Below are positions 1-12,374 of a stretch of 64,000 bases of DNA, in pieces (position 1 is the stretch's first letter; the number at the start of each line of letters is the position of its first letter). The position numbers were made by a program, and so were the translations under genes. Under the pieces are notes generated by a model that saw only the letters and a list, made by a program, of their open reading frames with translations, was not told the DNA's origin and did no database searches. The stretch comes from Russula earlei (Eukaryota > Basidiomycota > Agaricomycetes > Russulales > Russulaceae): the NCBI GenBank assembly GCA_025769875.1, contig JAGFNK010000098.1:62001-126000 (forward strand), in the 5' to 3' direction.

Positions 1-506
1 CACGCTCTATCCGCCTTCTCGCGTTGCTGGGTAGCTACAGACGTAGTCAGCCTCGCACCCCGTCATGTGCCAGACGCCGTGTCATGTCGTCCTGTTTGAG
101 GCGTCCGGAGTACGTCCTTGGCGCTCGCAATGCCTCCAGGTCGCCTACCTGACTCGCTTTCGTGTCTGCTTTGTGCTCTCGAGACCTCACGCGCGCTCTC
201 TAGGCTGGACACATCACAGCGACGTGCACGAGTATGCGAAGGGCGACGCCCGAGACACTTGTCGGCAAGACATATTTTTCAGGTCCAGACGTAGGCCGCC
301 TTCTACCAGGACTACAGCGCATAGCTGACTGAGTATGTTGACTGAAGTGTCGTCGCTGGCCATCACACCTATCCCGTCTGCATCGCGATTTCCTGAGATC
401 CGGGGTGACAATTGGCTCATTTGGGGGTAGGGCTTGTCGCCATCGAAATACTGGGCCTCATAATGATCTTCTGACGTTATTGACGATAGCCGGCCGGAGC
501 CGTAAC

Positions 507-824
507 TCAGAGATTAGTGATGCCGAACACTACCGTAGCTACAAAGTAGGATGCTGGCGTGTCAAACGCGCCGTGAACGTTGATGGCATTTGCTGGGGAA
601 AGAACATTGAAGGTGCTGATCTCGCAATGGATGGGAACATTTTGAGGCCGGTCAATTTGAAAGCGGAATAGTGAAGCTGGACATCTAGGCGTGAGTTGGT
701 CACTGGATTTTGAGAAGCCACACCACATGAAATTCTCTTCGGATTCCAGGTTCACGCCAAAGAACGTAGCGTCGGGGATGATGTGCTCACGCACTCTGCG
801 CGTGAGCTCGTTGCTTCTTTGCAA
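507..824 (-). CDS. possible hypothetical coding segment
   Basis: An open minus-strand frame of about 105 codons with a protein-like composition and no obvious start. I do not recognise the product. A second minus-strand stretch beginning with ATG near 1048 reads toward it but is cut off by the hairpin element at 826-963. The two could therefore be parts of one gene that the element interrupts, or neither may be coding. No splice solution joining them was found. It may equally be a chance open frame. Confidence 0.2.
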   Translation of the reverse strand: MQRSNELTRRVREHIIPDATFFGVNLESEENFMWCGFSKSSDQLTPRCPASLFRFQIDRPQNVPIHCEISTFNVLSPANAINVHGAFDTPASYFVATVVFGITNL

Positions 825-825
825 G

Positions 826-963
826 CATCAGGAAAAACCTCACAAGCTAGCGAAATGATAGCAGGTAGCGAGTGCTAGCGAGAGGTTAGCCGGAGATAAT
901 TACGTTGTTAGTTCCACATTATCATTCGCTAGCACTCGCTAGCACATCGGGTTTTTCCTGATG
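826..963. repeat. 138-bp hairpin element, MITE-like
   Basis: The ends are inverted copies of CATCAGGAAAAACC (826-839 and 950-963). The inverted similarity continues inward through a shared GCTAGCGA block and an AATGATA block, with a short extra GCTAGCGAGT unit in the right arm. The whole segment could fold into one long hairpin. No clear target-site duplication is visible. It has the shape of a very small non-autonomous DNA element. Confidence 0.5.
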
Positions 964-2640
964 AGGGTGGGCCTTGATCTCGACTGGAGAGTCCTTGAGG
1001 ACGATATCCGTCACGGACTGGGGATGAGGACTGTCGTTCACTTTTGGCATGGGTAATGTGGACTTTGGTCAGATTCTTCACGGCCCTAAAGGAGCGCCTC
1101 GAGGGGCGATCGGTGTTCGAACTGAGGCTTTGGTTTGGTACTTGATGACTGGACAATAGTCTGACATGCATGGGGTGGCAAAGGGCACAGAACTCACGAG
1201 GCACCATTCAAAGAGATGCACCGAGAACGGACACCCGGAAGGGGGTACATCGCAGCTCGGGGGTTTCCTCTTCGTCCTGGAGAACAAAATGTGATATGCG
1301 CTGATGGTCATTATCTGTTGCAATTGAGGAGAGTTGGTCTTTCTGAAGGGCGGCTCATGGCCCTGGGTGTGGTTGATTCTGTGCCTAATCAGGACATCCG
1401 CATCGCCCAGGACTATTTCCATTATGTCCACCATTATCATTGCAATGGGGGGTTGTGTGCGTAGATTATTATCTAAAGCATCGCATGTGTGACAAGTCGT
1501 CGAGGTTTGTCGATTTCAAAGATGGTGTTGTCCGTGAGAACTTGACAAATGCGCTTGAACGCCGAACAAATGATGGATCAAGGATCAACGTACGATCAAC
1601 GGCTGTATTGATGTGTACGCCTACAAACGATTTCCGAGAGAAGGTCGAATGCGCTCTCGCACTGCCACGGCTGACGGGGTGTGAAAACTTTGTCAGGAAA
1701 TGAGTAAGATGCCGGGTGTCATTCATTAACATTGTTCTCGATTCGCAGCCCCATTTGACACCCCATCGGGAGCTCCATTCTTATCCTGCGATGTTCCAAA
1801 ACCGCTCACCCAACGTCGTCGTCTTGGCCGCATCCAATTGAAATGTTGCTGAGATGTGGATTCTCCGCCAGAACCCGTTCACGACCGTGTCATCCACGTC
1901 GTCGCAGGGAAATCCCGAGGATTGCACACCCTTGGCATGTGTTGTGTGGTCTCTACGTAATGCGTACGAACCGAAAACCGGCCATGGTTCCCTTGGCCAA
2001 CTTTCCTGGTGGCTGGCCCGGCGGTGCTGTCCATTTACGTTCCGGCCTCGTTTTGGACAGGCTCTCAAGGTATGATCTCTCTCTTTTGGTAAAACCGTCA
2101 CGAGGCATTTACGGTTTCGCACACAAAGTTTTTGCCTGGGCACGGGACCAAGCTTTGGCGCGTTTCGCCCGGAAAGGCCAACCATCGCCCGCTGTTCAAA
2201 CGGTTCAGCGTTCGACATCTGGGCAGCTAGGCACGCCGTACAGCACGAGGAGGACGAGGGCCCTGATCGCCCTGAACCAATTTTTTTTTTCGCGCGACAC
2301 GACCGTGAGGTTGGCTGCGTTCAGCTTTGGGGGAGGCTGTGCTATCGACGCCTCTCGCGCGACCGCTTAACCGATCAGATCACACGAGAGTACCCACGGG
2401 CGGGAGGGAATCCGGGTCCCCAAACGTGGGGAATTCGTACTCTACGTGCGCCTCTTCCCTTCCCCCATTGCTCCGTTTGATGAACCATTTCAGCGCCGTT
2501 AGAGCCGTCTTACGGGCTCTCTCGTAACCCACGAAATTCGCTCCCTTTTATTTTCCTTCTCCCGCGACCTGCGCTCCCACTTGGCCTTCCTTCCCTTTGC
2601 CTTTCGCACTCCCGATTGCGACTCGTCGCACGTCTCTTCC
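964..2640. other. no confident gene
   Basis: Several overlapping short open frames exist on both strands, but none shows a recognisable domain or a consistent set of splice signals. The last 200 bp before the receptor gene are pyrimidine-rich, as expected for a fungal promoter and 5' leader. Confidence 0.4.
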
Positions 2641-2666
2641 CTCCACGTCCATTCACTGGAACACGG

Positions 2667-4201
2667 ATGACCGCAATAGATGGCGTGAACGGGACCGTCT
2701 GTAACGCGGCACAGTACGCTCAGTCCCTCATCTCTCTCAACAACCCCAACCCCTGGATCACATGCTTAACGAATGGAGAGAGCATCGGCCTGGCCGTGAG
2801 CACCTGCACCCTCTCTGCGCTTGTCCTCGTCCTGAACTCATCCCGCGCAACAGCTGACCGCCGAAGCGTCGTTCCTCAGCTGCGCCTCCGTGGTCATCAT
2901 TCTCATATTGATCTGCGTACGTTTCGACGCTCTCCCCCTCCACGCCTCCGTCCGATCTGACGGGACGTTGCGCAGCGTAATGTGCTGTGGTATAGGAAGA
3001 CGTTCCCCGGAGGTGACTGGAAGTTGTTCCAGGGGCCTGCCGACATCTACATGGTATGTTCCGCCTTCTCCTGCCCCCGATCGCTTCACTGATTCGATCC
3101 GGGTGTCAGTTCACCCTCTTCTTGTTCGACATTCTGCAGGCCATGGGTGGCATCCTCGATGTCCGGTGGGCTCACAACGGGATCGTTACCAAGGGAGCCT
3201 ATTGCAACGCACAGGGCATCATCCAGCAGATCGGCGAACTCGGAGTTGCGCTGACCACCCTCGTCCGTCTCTTTCCTTTCATCTTCTCGGGACTCGCGGC
3301 CCTCTGATGCACACGCGTCTTCACCCAGCTCCTCGCCGTCCACACGTTCGTGGGGGCCCTGTGGCGAGTGGGGCTGGACGCGCGCCGCTTTGCCTTTGGT
3401 CTGGTCTGCCTCGTTTGCGTTTTCATCGCGCTCTGGGTTAGCATCGGCGCTAGCACAAACAAAAATTACGAGGCGCCCACTCCCGTGTGTTGTTTTTCTA
3501 ACCCCCCTTTTCTCACCACCGACGCCATATGTACAGTATTGGTGCTGGATCAGCCCCAAATTCAAGGGTGAACGCCTGGGCGGTGAATACGTCTGGCTGT
3601 GGGTGGCGCTGTTCGCTTCGGCGTTCCTCTACATCCCGCTTTACTTCTGGACGGAGGGCCGTTTGTCGGTCGATCCGGATAGCTGGTACAAGTTCCACAC
3701 GTCCAAGCCTGATCAAACGGTCGAATATGCGCAGAGGAGAGCCTCGTTGGGGATGCTCCTGTGAGTCTAATTTGTTTGCAACACCCACCTCCCCGCCCAC
3801 TGACCGTCGTGTCTCGTTCCAGCTACCCGCTTGCGTATTCCTTCGTCGTCCTCCCTCTCTCCGTGGCGCGGTGGATGCTCTTCAGCCACGACCACGTCTC
3901 GTCGGCGTCTCAGTTTTTCGGCGTCTCGATGTTCAATCTCTCGGGCTTCATCAACGTCCTCCTGTTCTTGATCGTCAGGCCCCAGCTCCTCCTCTTCCCC
4001 CGTCCTGAGGACATCGTCGAGCCCGAGATACAGCTTGCTCACGACAACGGCTCCCGGATCTTCACCGACGCGGCGGCAAAATATGAGCTCAGTCCAGAGC
4101 CGGCCGCGACCGGATACGTGGACGGTGGGTCCAGGACGAGCGCCAGCGCCGAAATGTCTCGCGGCAGCTCTCGACGAAGATTCGACGAAGACGACGTTTG
4201 A
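2667..4201 (+). CDS. seven-TM G-protein-coupled receptor, Git3/cAMP-receptor-like
   Basis: Seven exons: 2667-2795, 2854-2916, 2976-3053, 3110-3262, 3329-3484, 3537-3760 and 3823-4201, giving 393 aa. Introns of 52-66 nt have GT-AG ends and CTGAY-type branch points, and the frame closes exactly. The product has seven hydrophobic segments. A short extracellular N-terminus with NGT and the conserved PWITC segment precedes TM1. A conserved TM2-TM3 stretch carries DIYM and GGILDVRWAH, a paired Cys follows, and an AVHTF motif lies in TM3. The cytoplasmic tail is hydrophilic and ends in Ser/Arg and Asp. This is the layout of fungal receptors related to Git3/Gpr1 and Dictyostelium cAMP receptors, thought to signal through a G-alpha protein to cAMP. 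The ligand is unknown. Intron 4 has an unusual GTCCGT donor but is needed to remove an in-frame stop. Confidence 0.87.
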
Positions 4202-7090
4202 TAAAACGACGAGGGGAACAGGAACACGGACATTAATTTACGCGGTTTGCTCATCTGTTCATTTCTATGATGTTTGGTGTATCTGTAGGTGCCAGGACGT
4301 CGAGGAAGTAGACTCGGCTTGGGGATTTAATATATATATTATTAAACTATTATCACGCGGCCCGTGCTACCGTTCCCATTACCATGGTACAGGTACTTCC
4401 TCGGATAGTTATCGTTGGCCGCGTCTGCTGCGTGGAGCCCAATACAACACGGTGCCCTGCGCACTTTGATCGTAGCGCTAGTGTCCGATATTCGCAGGAA
4501 GGAAAGAACGGGCGCCTCGTTGATCGCGCTATCGACCAGAACGCGAAAGCGAAAAAACGCAAACGTGCACCCATGAATGAATGAAGGGGTCAGTGGCCCC
4601 AGGTGGCGGGGATGGGGGATTCGGATCACAACAGCAGCACAGCAACGCTTCTCGCACCCGCTCCCCCCGGGTTCGAGAAGTCTCGCTCCATCCATCCATC
4701 ACACTTGAACGAGGGTGCGCCAGTGTTTTGATGAGCTCCAAAACAAACTAAAACCTAAACGCGTTCCGCGAAGACGTCTCGACGTCAAAAGTACCCTTGT
4801 TCGATTTTTCTTTTTTTTTTTTTTGCTCCACCCACTACAGTACTGTCAGGGTCACGCATATAGGCGCTTGTATTGTATTGAATGTTGTCTCAGTGCCCCA
4901 CTTCGGCGTCTTTTCCGCCAGTCGGCGCTGTGCTTGGTGTGGGTGTCTTGGTGCCGACAATTCGGATGGGCAGATGCATCACCAGACAATGCACTTTTAG
5001 GGGCTTCTGTCTGGCCCCTAATAGTAGTGATGACTCGATGCCATCAGTCCCAGCCCCAGCCTCAGCCCCAGCCCCTTGCCCCCTTCAAACATCCAAAAGG
5101 TGCATGAGGCACGGCACAGCACGGGTGGAGTTTGAGCTATCAAAACGTTTAAGATGACAGCACAGTCACGGAGGTGCTCGGGGTGTAAGTGGGCTGGTCG
5201 TGCATGACCGAATGACTCGGCCAAGACCGAGGAAAACCCACCTCCGCCTGAAAGGGTGCCTGATAAAAAAGAAAAAAAAAAAACCACCAGCCACGTCGCA
5301 GTCGGCACGACACCACAACACACCCACAACACCCCTGCTTCGGAACGGACAGCCTCCCGGGGGACACGATTCAGGACACAAAACGGCATTGAAGGCATGA
5401 CATCCAGAGGGGTTTCCATCCACGATCGCACTCTCCGTTGACAATTGTAACCTTACTTGTGCAAGGTTCACCCAAAGGTGGTGGCCTTGATTGGGACGGC
5501 GTTGACAGATTTCCGACCTCGGTCAGTTGCGCATGTCTGTGGCGTGCCTGCAAAACGCAGGTTACCGTGTGGCGAAGATGATAGAACTCATGACGCCTCC
5601 GCGCCCGCCGCAGTGGCCCTGCGGTTGATTGAGGGCAGTGTTAATGAAACCTTACAGGGGCATTTGGCGGCATTCGGAAAACCTTTCCTCTGTCGAAGAG
5701 CGGCGCATGAGATGCCTTTTTATCTCCCATATACCAAACCGAGACCGACTCGCCGCCGAAGCGAGCGGGCGAGAAGTCCGGTACACAACGCGGAGTGCCC
5801 GGAGCGCCGACATTGACCCGCAAAACCAGCAAGCGATGAGTGCTGTGGATGGGTCCTCCGTGACTTTCTTAAATTGTACACCTAGGCAACGAAGCCCGAC
5901 GTGGTTCTGTCCGGATGAGGGTCCCAACAAGAACCCCCACAGATCTTCTTCGTCCAGGGGTTTGTGGGGTTCCACTCAGAGATCAACTTCGTTCGATGGT
6001 TCCGGTGGCATTTGACTATTCGCAATGTGCGGGCACCTATCAGCAAAAGCATGACGAGGCACAACTGGCTCATTGGTAATCGATTCGAACATTTCTTCCG
6101 GGAATCAGGTGAGTGTGGTGCATGAAGGGCACCGTGAGTGAGTGATCGGTGTCTTCGCAACGTTTAGTTGGTATGCAATCCGATCTGTTGTAAAGGGGTT
6201 TGATGGGCTGCGAGTCCATTGCAGCAACCATCATTTACGTGTGGCTGATGCATCACAGCCAGAGAGGGAATCGTTAACGGATTGGACGGAAATTCCGGAT
6301 TCCATCGTCTTGACAAGTAAGATGAGAATGGCGAACAGGTGTCACTAATGCCAACCGAAACAGCCGAGAGGGCTACCTTGAAAGCGCCGTAATTGGTCAA
6401 TGCTCTCAGTAGAGATCTTTCATACATGTATCAATAGGGGCACATGCAGTGGCGCGGGTTTTAGTGGGTTAGTGAGCATCGCACTCCTCGGGTCCGTGCT
6501 GTTATCTGATGGCCACGTTTTGCGGCACATCATTCCTTGGAGTTGTTGCGAGGGGTGTCAGGCATGACCCGACCGATAAGTGGGAGGCGAAATGATACCA
6601 TGGGAACTAGCGCAGACCAACCACACCTGCGGCTGCGACTGCGACGGTAGCTGAGCTAGAGCCACAACTATCAAGAAAGCTGAGAATATTGAAAAAAGAA
6701 GCTGCGGGAAGTTGGGAATGAACGGTTGACGTGTTTCAAAAGACCCCTTTAGCGGAGTACAGACCGATCTATGTTGTGTTGGGACTGAAGTGGAGCAGCA
6801 AGCTGGCACGCGAACCGCGGTCTGCTGAGGATTGTAGGGAAAATACTTATAAGCCGGACCACAGCGCAGCGCAGGCTGCGATGGCACATTACAAAGCACG
6901 GGAGACAACTGTACTTAACGGGGCAGGTGCTCCGAATGGGTGGAGTGGGACCCGAAATGACGTCATTAGTGGATATCCAACTACCAGTCACTCCGCGGCT
7001 CCGGCACAGTCCCTATTTCATCCTCTATTACCTGCTCCTCCTACGCCTTCCTCTTCTTCCCCGGCCGTCCTCGTCCCCTCAAAATGTCCT
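4202..7090. other. intergenic, no gene recognised
   Basis: Contains homopolymer tracts (T run near 4812, A run near 5273) and scattered short open frames on both strands. None has a recognisable product or coherent splice sites. The segment just before 7091 is C/T-rich and probably forms the promoter and leader of the next gene. Confidence 0.4.
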
Positions 7091-9096
7091 ATGGCTCGTC
7101 CCGTCCACCAAGCTTGTAGCGATCGGCACCCCACCCCGCCACTTTCCCCATCAACCTCTTCGGGTTCTTCTCGCGAAAGCTCTACCCTATCCTTCTCTCC
7201 TTCTCACCTCACCTCCCTTCTCCCGAGAGATATTGGTAACATGCATACACCTTGTCCTAATGCACAATTGGGGCACGGTGACCGAGCCGTCCAACTTGGT
7301 CTTGTGCCCGACGGACTTGACGGGGACGCAGTGATGCTCGATGCCGGGGAAGAGGAGGAGCACACGAGACAAAGGGCCCATGGTGAGCCAAATTTAGAGA
7401 CAGTCATTTCTTAAATTTCGATCCCCTTCGTCGCCTCCCTCTCCCGGGCGGTCGAACTGACGCGCTGGATGTGATGAGAAAGACGGACGGGAAAGGTATG
7501 TATGCATGTATGTAATAGTACGGGGCTGGGGGGCGTATAAGGTACGACCGCGGGTGTACGTATGTAATCCGGGGATCTCCCGATCGTGTCACGTTTTTTT
7601 CCGAGATGGCGGTGGACGTGCCGATGATCCTTTTTATTTATTCCTCGCTTCTTTTTCACCCCCCATGTTTGTTTGTTCCTTCTCGTTTATTTACGCTCGC
7701 CATTGTCCCTCAGGTCCTTCTCTTGACTCCCCCACACAACTCGTCTCGTTTCCATTTCACCTCGAATCATCCACCTCTTCGTCTGACACGGCCGTTTTCT
7801 TTCGTCTTCCGTCTCAATCCCAAGGTTTTCACTCCCCGCCGTCGACAGACGTGATCGATGTCGCCAAACTGGCGCAACAGGACCAGTCTCCCCCAGCTTA
7901 CGAAAACGTCGATGAACGTTCCTCGAGCAGTGGCGTCTCTCGCCCTTCTCATTTAGCAGCTCGTGCTGCCCGCCCGCTCCCTGTGCCACCTCTCGATCGT
8001 CTCGGCAATGGCTCTAGTATTCATTCAGTCAGCTCTGCGACAGACGCCGTATCTGCGGAGTCCTATGATGCCGCTAATCTCGCTCCACACTCTCCTTCCT
8101 CGCCGTCTAATTGCATCAATCCTCTACTTTCTGCCGGCCGGTCATTCCCCCCTCCAGCAGGCACTTCGCAGTCGTCTGTTTCAACCCTCGGAACGTTACA
8201 TCCCCTGGATCATTCTACCTCTCAGGAGTGGCGCTCTGCCGGCATCTCCCCATTAACCCCTCAAAGTCTATTCAATCCCCTTCCATCTCGGATGGACGCA
8301 GTATCTGGCTCACAGTCATTATCCTCAGCTTCATCCGATCGCGACCAATCTTGGGACCCAAATCAGTCCTCTCCGGGTTTGCATCAAGGGCCATCTACAG
8401 GTTCCCGTCCTCGCCCGACTTCATCGTCTGGATCAATTTCGACTCTGTCACCCCCACCGCCGTATTCTCCTGAAGTATCCTGCACCCAAAATGCCGGCCT
8501 CCTCTTGTTTGGACACTCTCCTGCTATGAGTCCCACGCATCGGCCTCACCCAGTTGTACCCGCTTCCTCGAGTCGTGTGCTGCCTCCCCCAGCACCACCA
8601 ACAATATTAGATCCTCCACCAGCGCGTTCCAACTCGACTCGTCATTCCCGTGCTCCTCATGAGCCGTTCTTGAGTGACGCGCCCCCGCCTCCAGATAGCT
8701 GGATTGCAGTAGAGACGTTACCAATTGAATATCGATTGGTTGCTCGGTTACCTGGTTTCAGGCGTGATGCAATGTGCGTTTTCTGTTTTGTGACGTCAGC
8801 TTATTCGCTGACAGTCTGCTATCAATTTTTAAAGAACCCTAGCTGCGCGGCGCCGGCGCGTTTTGCACGTCGTGGCTGACTCGTGGGAGCCAGGCGGTGG
8901 TACGTAACGGTTGACTACCGCGTTGCATTGATAACCCATGTGTAATTTCGGAACAGGTCACTTCGAGAGACGCATCTCGTTCGGGTATGACGCTGACCTC
9001 AGCCAGGTTCGTGCTGAGTTTGACGGGGAGATACTTCGTGTGATCGTCCCACGCCGCACTCCAATACTCACCTGGTATGGTGAGGCATGTGAATAG
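7091..9096 (+). CDS. Hsp20-like protein with long Ser/Pro-rich N-terminus
   Basis: Proposed exons: 7091-7235, 7332-7382, 7714-8773, 8835-8899 and 8957-9096, giving 486 aa with frame closure. The last three exons are solid. The first two are tentative because intron 2 would be 331 nt, long for this genome. Residues 1 to about 390 are low-complexity, rich in Ser and Pro, and likely disordered. The last 90 residues form an alpha-crystallin/Hsp20-type beta-sandwich: they begin IEYRLVARLPGF, contain the small exon LAARRRRVLHVV, and end with EFDGEILRVIVPRR, where the usual C-terminal strand motif sits. Small heat-shock proteins bind unfolding clients without ATP. The large disordered arm is unlike classical Hsp20 and suggests a scaffold or regulatory variant. 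The introns at 8774 and 8900 have good branch points. Confidence 0.7.
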
Positions 9097-10363
9097 CTCC
9101 ACGAGCCGGCCATCTCTATTTTTTCCCCTCCAGTCAGATGCTTACTCCATATTGTCGATTTCCACATTAGTTTTCTCGCACCACTTTACATCACGCGCAC
9201 CTTACCACTGTCATATTTCAACCAGGAATGGAAACTCTAGCCCACCGAATGCCACATTTTGGACGACCCGATGCAGAAATACCTTGGTGAGACGACATTT
9301 TGGTTGGCCGCCCGTGTGGTCGCCGAACTGACGTTGAATATGACGGACGTTTATACAACCGCATACTTTTATGAATACAAAGACCGTAGCATATGACAAA
9401 GAACATGACGCAACATCCATCTTCATTTCCGACACTTCACTCATCCCAGTCTGTCATCGCCCGTTCGCGCGTTCACAGCCCTCCGTTTGCCTTCTTTCTT
9501 TACGACATCCCTCCATCTAATCATCTGTCTATCCGACCATCCGTTTTCTGCAATCCTTCTTACTCGCTGTCTCGCATGTTGTACACACACTGCAACTTTC
9601 ACCCCGGGCACCTGCTCAACCATCATAGCTACTCGCGTTATATATTTTTTCGTAGCTGTTTACTTACGAGTGTTGTTGTGTAATGTTATCTATGAGTTAT
9701 CATTGCAGGTGTGGGAACTGTGTGGCCTTATTATTCGGAAGATGCCACGGATCTATTGATAGGTGATTACGCAATATGCGAACTTATGCTTCTCATCCGA
9801 AGTCCAGGGATCTTGCCTTGCACGCGTCAGCCGTGGATGACGGAATCAGTTGGCTTCTGCATTCGTGTGTGGCACAACACGACGCCCAAATTTATCACGC
9901 CACCTCCCAAACCAAAACAAATAGTACCCGTTTATGGACTAGCCATCGTAATTCACCTACCTCGTTCAGACGGCATTAGTGCGTTTTCGGTTATTCCGTC
10001 ATGCGTTATCAACAATCCCACGGGCCAAACACGGGTCTGAGGCCACGCCCAGGTCCGGGCCAAGGGCGCTCGTTGTCCCTTTAGATCTCATCAATACGCG
10101 ACTTGTCAGTGTATGCAGTCCAGTCGTAATCTATGTTGTGGTGCTTTCTCTGGCACAGTACCCAGACTACAGCTATTCGTTCCCGCCGGCTCTGTCTCCC
10201 GGTCAGCGGTGCGTGGCGGTAGGCAGAGGCGGAAGCCGTAATCCGGCGGAGGTGGTCGTGATGGTACGGGTACGAGTACTACAGCTATGGCTATGGGATA
10301 CTGGGGCCAGCCGAAGATCGCCGAGCTGAGCGGAACAAACTCGTAGGACCTCCACTACTACTG
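9097..10363. other. intergenic between convergent genes
   Basis: Lies between the 3' ends of the Hsp20-like gene and the minus-strand F-box gene. It contains short open frames only and nothing recognisable. Confidence 0.4.
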
Positions 10364-12374
10364 CTACTGGGGAGCCGCGCTGGTGGCGCCGGCGGTGCTG
10401 GTGCCCATGAGATAAACGTCGATATCGACCTCGTGTGCGTCCGCATCGTCCTCCTGCGGTGAAGGGAAAGGGAAAGGGAAAGGGAAAGGGAAAGGGAAAG
10501 GGAGAGGGAAAGGGGAAGGGGAAGGGGAAGGGGCAGATCAGTCGATTGACTATCAAATCACGAACGCGCTTCCAACTCTCGCCACCAAGACCCACCTTGA
10601 AATAGAGCCCCAACAGGCGCTCCCCATCGATAAGCACGCTCTCCCACCGAGGCGTGCACGCCGCCCTCGTCTCGACGTAGGGCAGACGGGTCATGACGTC
10701 ACCGCGGAAACACAGGCCCGCGGTGAGCACCGTCGGCGCAGTGACGACCCGCGTCCGATTCGGATTCTCGCTCACGGCCTCGTTCTCGCGCCGCGTCGGC
10801 ACGCCGCGGGCGCCGGATGTCGACGTCGACGTCCCCGGCGCAGGCGCGGGCGCAAGATGCTGCTGCTGCTGCCGCGCCGAGGCGCGTCGGACGTTGTGCG
10901 GGTTGAAATCGTGCAGGACGAGCTCGTCGTGCGCGAGCACGCCCCAGCGCTGCCCGACCGGCCCGCCGCATCGGCGCCAGTAGGGCACCTCGAGGCATCG
11001 CGCGGCCTGTGGGCCCCAGCTGTCCCACGAAACCGGCTGCTCGTCGGTCCCTCTTGCGCCTGCGTCGGTGCTCGTGCTCGCGGAGGCCAGCGCGAGCAGA
11101 GCGCGGCGGTGCACGACGAGCGCGACGGTCATGCTTGCGCCCGGGATGTCTTCGAGGCTCACGCCTAGGACGAAGCATGCGACGCCGTCGGCCGGGTTGT
11201 ACCTGAACGGAAACCGCGGCGGGGGGCGTCTGCGAGTGCGGGACGTCGTGGGGTGGCGGTGGTGGTGACGGGAGAAGACGGGATTCTGCTCGGAGAGGCA
11301 GTGCGCATAGTTGAGCCGTCCGCCGTCGCAGAGCGGGGGGAGCTCCAGCGCCCGCACGAAGGTGACCCTGCCGAGTGCCCCGTCGAAACCGTAGAGGAAA
11401 ATGGCGTTTTTGGCCATGTGGACGAACGCGAGGAGCGTTTCGGAGATCATCGTGAATCCCACCGCGAAGGTCATTGCTGGCGGCGGCGTCTCGCGCAGCT
11501 ACATGGACCGGGTTGGTCATGATGGGTACGGTACACACCGCTGGTCGATAAAGATAACCTACCGATGTCACCCTTCCCACCTTCCAACTCACAAGGAATA
11601 AGACATCGACTTGGCGTTCGTCGTCGGGCGAGCCGTTACAAGAAACGATGATGTGGTCACCCGTGAGCTGGACTTGCATGTGATGAGGAGAAGTTGGTGC
11701 AGGAAAATCGATGACGAGGTCGGGGTTTTCCGCCTGCGGATGGGGTTCTCCATCCAAGAAGTCCAAGCAGTGGACCTCTGCCCTCGAGATTTCCTCATCG
11801 CGCGCGCATCTGGCAGCCGGTCAGCTTCACACTGGCTCCTCCAACCACCAAGTGAGGGACCCACGTTACGACGACGGCAAGGTCATTCTCGTTCGCTGCG
11901 AATGCAAACATGCAATGCCGGCCGCGCCAAGGAACGTCGACCTTTCTCCAAAGCGTATTAGTAAATGCAGTTGGCTCACGGAGGTCAATGTAGGAGTAGC
12001 CAGGGGGTTGACGGGGATCGTCACTATCGCCTCGCAGTGCCAAGACTGTAGTCGTCGTGGATTGCATAATTCAGCCAAGGCCAGGCGGTACCACGGGTGA
12101 CTTTAGCGGTTCGTTGGCGGATGCTGAGATCACGCCACGCGTCTTCGAGGCCTTGCAGCGCATTCGAACGGTCTATAGTTGACCTTCCGGGAAGGAGGGA
12201 ATCATGAACTCCCGCAAGGGAGGCCTGGGCGATGTACTGGAGAAGAAATGAATGCGCTATGACATCGTTCAGTTTCCTGCATGTTAGCTTGCAGGCCACG
12301 ATGTCGCGCTGGGGTAGATGGGACAAAATTTCAATCAGGATCTCGGATGAGAAGGCGAGAAACGGGGGATCCAT
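10364..12374 (-). CDS. F-box protein
   Basis: Five exons on the minus strand: 12374-12095, 12045-11865, 11809-11593, 11498-10596 and 10453-10364. They give 556 aa and the frame closes. Residues 5-50 are a clear F-box (SSEILIEILSHLPQRDIVACKL), the segment that binds Skp1 in SCF ubiquitin ligases. The rest has alternating beta-strand-like segments without a recognised repeat, as in many agaricomycete F-box proteins whose substrates are unknown. An Ala/Pro/Gln-rich linker lies around residue 400, and the tail is acidic. The last intron is 142 nt, longer than the others, because it contains a purine hexamer tract (10464-10533). Reading through that tract gives an artefactual Pro-Phe repeat, so splicing to the short acidic last exon is preferred. 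Confidence 0.8.
10464..10533. repeat. GGGAAA/GGGGAA hexamer microsatellite inside an intron
   Basis: About seven GGGAAA-type units followed by four GGGGAA-type units on the plus strand. On the minus (sense) strand this becomes a CCCTTT/CCCCTT tract directly before the acceptor of the last intron of the F-box gene. It therefore serves as, or has expanded from, its polypyrimidine tract. Confidence 0.9.

Noticed and set aside
5140..5440. Overlapping short frames with poly-Lys or poly-Phe around the A run
   Set aside because: They arise from the homopolymer and have no domain, splice sites or conserved start.
10203..10580. Open frame continuing through the hexamer tract as a Pro-Phe repeat with a basic tail
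   Set aside because: A good GTGGGT donor at 10595 and acceptor at 10454 join the body of the F-box protein in frame to a short acidic last exon with a stop at 10364-10366.
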